From Notamacropus eugenii (taxonomy: Eukaryota; Chordata; Mammalia; Diprotodontia; Macropodidae), in NCBI RefSeq assembly GCF_028372415.1, contig NC_092878.1, positions 136,828,750 to 136,892,749 on the forward strand: a DNA stretch of 64,000 nucleotides. The letters run 5' to 3'. Made by a program: the position numbers and the translations under genes. Below are positions 61,517-64,000 of the stretch, one piece after another; the stretch's first letter is position 1, and each line of letters starts with the position of its first letter. The notes under the pieces are model-generated. The model had not been told where the DNA came from and did not search any database. It was given only the letters and a program-made list of their open reading frames with translations.

Positions 61517-61529
61517 AGTTGTTTTTCTT

Positions 61530-61700
61530 AAGAGATGTTTCACTTTCTCTTCTATTTTTTCATTCTTTATATTTTGTTTAGTTATTTCTTGGTCTCTGAT
61601 AACTTCTTGGACTTCACTACTGTCTCTTATTCTATAAGTGTTAGCTGCTATATCTGTCTGTCCCAAAGTTTCCAGAAAATTCAAAGGGATTTTTCAGAGT
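61530..61700 (-). mobile_element. Older L1/HAL1, ORF1 middle part
   Basis: Encodes V-I-R-D-Q-E-I-T-K-Q-N-I-K-N-E-K-I-E-E-K-V-K-H-L, the end of the ORF1p coiled coil, equivalent to N-Q-E-I-T-K-Q-N-Q-K-N-E-K-M-E-D-N-V-K-Y-L in the copy at 51.8-54.5 kb. It is interrupted right after this by the younger HAL1, and the missing continuation lies at 58857 and below. Confidence 0.65.
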
Positions 61701-62379
61701 TTAAATGCCCAATCATTTCAAGTTTTCTTCCTGCCTCCTAATGCACACTCTTTTAGTATCCAACCAGACAAGTAGCTTCATTGGATCAAAAGAAAATGGA
61801 GATTCTGCTGGTGATACTCCAAAAATAACACAGACACCATAACACAGGTTGCAGGATTCCAGAGCTGCAATCTAGGGGTAACAATACAATTGTGAGTCCT
61901 TCAGTCACTTTTATGGGTCACAGGGGTTTGTGATGAAACTCACTAGTTTAAACATAGGTTGTACTTGCTTGAGCCACATGAGTTAGACTGGATCATGAAC
62001 TTCCATTTCTTGATCAGGATAACATGTCAAAGGAGGTGGTTCATCTTGGACTATCCCCTGTCACCTTCCATCCCTTCTCCTATGCTTCAGCCCTCATTCC
62101 AATTGTTTTGAAGAAAATGTCTTTAAAGAAAGAGTGTGTCTTCATTTTTCCATATCCTAATTTACTTGAGGCATATGATGTAATATTCATTGTAGTTTAT
62201 GCCTATTGTTCATGCCTCATGTCTAATCCCTGTATACTCTTCTTTCTCTCTACTACTTTTCCATTTGCCTTTTCTGTTTCCTTCTCTGTCTCCAATCTTT
62301 CCATGTATATTCCCATCCCTTTAGTATTCCTTCCTTCTTTCTTCAATTACATTTTTTACTCTTGAGAGGAGGGGCCAGG

Positions 62380-62800
62380 AAGCAAGGGAAAGAGAAGCCA
62401 AGATATGGAGACCTGCAGAAAGATAAAGTGATGGAGAAAGAGACAGAGAAATAAAACCATGAAAGAACATGAGAAAGGATGAGAGAGAGAGAGAGAGAAG
62501 TCATGAAAGAGAGTGACAAAGACAGAGACAGAGAGAAAACATGAAAAACAGAAACAGAACATTAGAGACAGAACTATGAGAGACAGAGAAGTAGAGACAT
62601 ATAGAGAGATAGAAACAGAGAGAAAGATCTTTGGAGCGGGGGAGAGAAACAGAGAAAGAGGGAGATAGAAAAAGCAAGAAACAGAGACAAAAGGAGGGAA
62701 GAAAGGAAGTAGAAAGGTAGGGACAGAGAGAGATAGAGTGAGAGAGAGAGAGAGAGGGAGGAAGGGAGGGAGGGAAAGAGAGAAGGGAGAGAGCCCAAGT
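62380..62800. repeat. GA-rich purine tract
   Basis: About 420 bp with nearly all purines on the + strand (AGAGAGAGAGAGAGAG, GAGACAGAGA, GGGAGGAAGGGAGGGAGG). The antisense Ser/Leu/Phe-rich frames are composition artefacts. Confidence 0.9.
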
Positions 62801-63600
62801 TTTTTGAGCATGCCCAGTTTGCCTTCCACTGTGTGTCTCTGTATGTCTTTAAAACTGGTGAGACTGAGATATTCACCCTCTTTTCTGCCATCTTTTCATT
62901 TACACTCTTTTCAGTGATCCTTATGTGTTGTGCCCAATGTGGGTGCCATGAACTTACCTGCTCAAAGGCAAGGGCACATTCTTTCCCTATTCTCCCTCTC
63001 TTTGACCCTGGTTCCCTGTAGTGGTCTTGCTGGTGTTCATTTTTGTTCTGTGTTATTTGTCCTCAGTTTCAGATGCTGGAGGTGATCTTCATGGAACTGA
63101 AAGTGAGCCATGGTGACCTTGGAGACAGGATAGCTGGTGGGGTGGTGCAGCCAGGCATGCATGGAAACCCTGAGAAGCCAGAATGCCTGGAACTCAAGCC
63201 TTAGGGGACTCTTGAACTTAGAACTGGGACTGTGCTCTCTGGTAACTGAACTTAGCTATGAAGCTAAAGCTCTCTCCCCCCATCCTGACAACTGGGGTAG
63301 TGCAGAGAGAGGCAGGGATCACCCTCCCATTTGTGGGGACAAAAAGAGACTAGGCATCTCTACTCTTGTTCCTTTTGAACCAACCTTATGCCACCTGTGG
63401 GAGACTCAACATGTAGGGAATCAGCTGGGATTTGTCCTTCTTATATTGTATCTGTGTGTATTATAATGCTATATCATAGTGTATACTGTATTTATTTAAA
63501 ATGATTTAAAAACATTCCATTACACAGATAACTTCTTATGTGTGTTAGTTATCTTTTTTCTTTTAACTCTTTTTGGGTAAAGTTAAATTAGTTTAACATG
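62801..63600. other. Intergenic between GA tract and ADH exon
   Basis: No ADH exon 7-9 resemblance. Includes a frame at 63137-63466 without family resemblance and an AT-rich stretch at 63440-63560. Confidence 0.5.
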
Positions 63601-63633
63601 TGGCTACTTGCTACATTTTCTCTCTGCCCACAG

Positions 63634-63894
63634 ATAGGTCTTGATAGTTCCAATAGCCTTAAAGGTAAAGTCAGCTCCATAACCAGTCATTTCCACCACC
63701 ATCTGCTGGATGGGCTTCTTGAAGTGTTGAGGATTAAGGCAATCAGTGACCCTAAGAGCTTTTGCCCTAGCTAACTTCCCTTCATTGATGTCAATACCAA
63801 TGATCCTGGCAGCACCAGGTGCTCTGCACCTCAGAACAACTGCAGAGCCAACACCTCCAAACCCAAAGACAACACAGGGGGAACCAGGGGGAAC
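63634..63894 (-). pseudogene. ADH paralogue exon 6, probable pseudogene or partial gene
   Basis: Translates as VPPGSPCVVFGFGGVGSAVV and on through [10 protein letters not shown] to E-M-T-G-Y-G-A-D-F-T-F-K-A-I-G-T-I-K-T-Y. It is clearly the Rossmann exon of a medium-chain ADH, 261 nt when aligned to ADH5 exon 6, with an intron-type acceptor (TTTCATGTGCAG). It keeps GFGGVG and the ribose-binding Asp. The family's F-G-A-T/L-G-A-T before D-C-L-N-P has become L-R-V-T, and G-C-K became R-C-R. No GT follows the expected last codon; the nearest, GTGGGC, is two bases further on and would shift the frame. No exon 7 was found down to 61.7 kb. D-C-L-N-P recalls ADH4/ADH6, but the class cannot be settled. 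The intron-like flank argues against a processed copy. Confidence 0.75.
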
Positions 63895-64000
63895 CTGCAC
63901 ATGAAAGGCACAGCTTCCTAGTGAGACTTCAGTGTGGAATGTGCCAGCATTATCAAAACAGAAAAAATATTCTTCACAGTCTGCCTGAGTCTTTACAGGC

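Noticed and set aside
62356-62891. Ser/Leu/Phe-rich frames of 105 and 157 codons, membrane-like
   Set aside because: Antisense of the GA-rich purine tract. Hydrophobicity is due to composition.

Overview
The window is vertebrate, and almost certainly marsupial, nuclear DNA. It holds widely spaced exons with canonical GT/AG borders, one CpG island in an otherwise AT-rich background, and dense interspersed repeats. The marsupial call rests on the repeats: tRNA-derived SINEs with the head GGGCAGCTAGGTGG (MAR1/WALLSI/WSINE-like), marsupial-type L1 3' ends, and ORF1-only 'half-L1' (HAL1) elements.

The only clearly functional gene is the class III alcohol dehydrogenase ADH5 (S-(hydroxymethyl)glutathione dehydrogenase / S-nitrosoglutathione reductase) on the minus strand. 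Coding exons 1-7 (residues 1-320 of about 374) lie at 15873 down to 1634. Exons 8 and 9 are not seen and should lie beyond the left edge. All seven exons have intact frames and splice sites, and the zinc ligands, NAD-binding motif and class III residues are present. The start codon lies in a TATA-less CpG island (about 15560-16340). A 33-codon upstream ORF and an E-box sit upstream of the start. At the right edge (63634-63894, minus strand) lies exon 6 of a second ADH paralogue. Its acceptor is intact but its splice donor is shifted and several conserved residues are changed, so it is probably a relic. Both pieces fit the same-strand ADH cluster seen in other mammals.

The ~47 kb between them is repeat territory. 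Just upstream of ADH5 are two well-delimited solo retroviral LTRs with target-site duplications. Then come an RTE LINE 3' end, L1 ORF2 fragments with an insertion inside, a nucleolin-like processed pseudogene fragment next to an internally deleted Tigger1-like transposon split by a SINE, and assorted MIR/L2 fragments, microsatellites and a complete hAT MITE. At 46.4-48.0 kb one L1 is inserted in another. At 51.7-61.7 kb there is a same-strand cluster of three HAL1 insertions with recognisable target-site duplications: one inside an LTR-like repeat, one 3'-truncated, and one inside an older L1/HAL1 ORF1.

I found no CRISPR array, operon, unknown gene family or credible novel protein-coding system. 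The interest is in the transposon archaeology and in how LTRs and an upstream ORF may touch ADH5 control. All repeat family names come from recall of consensus motifs, not from a database search.
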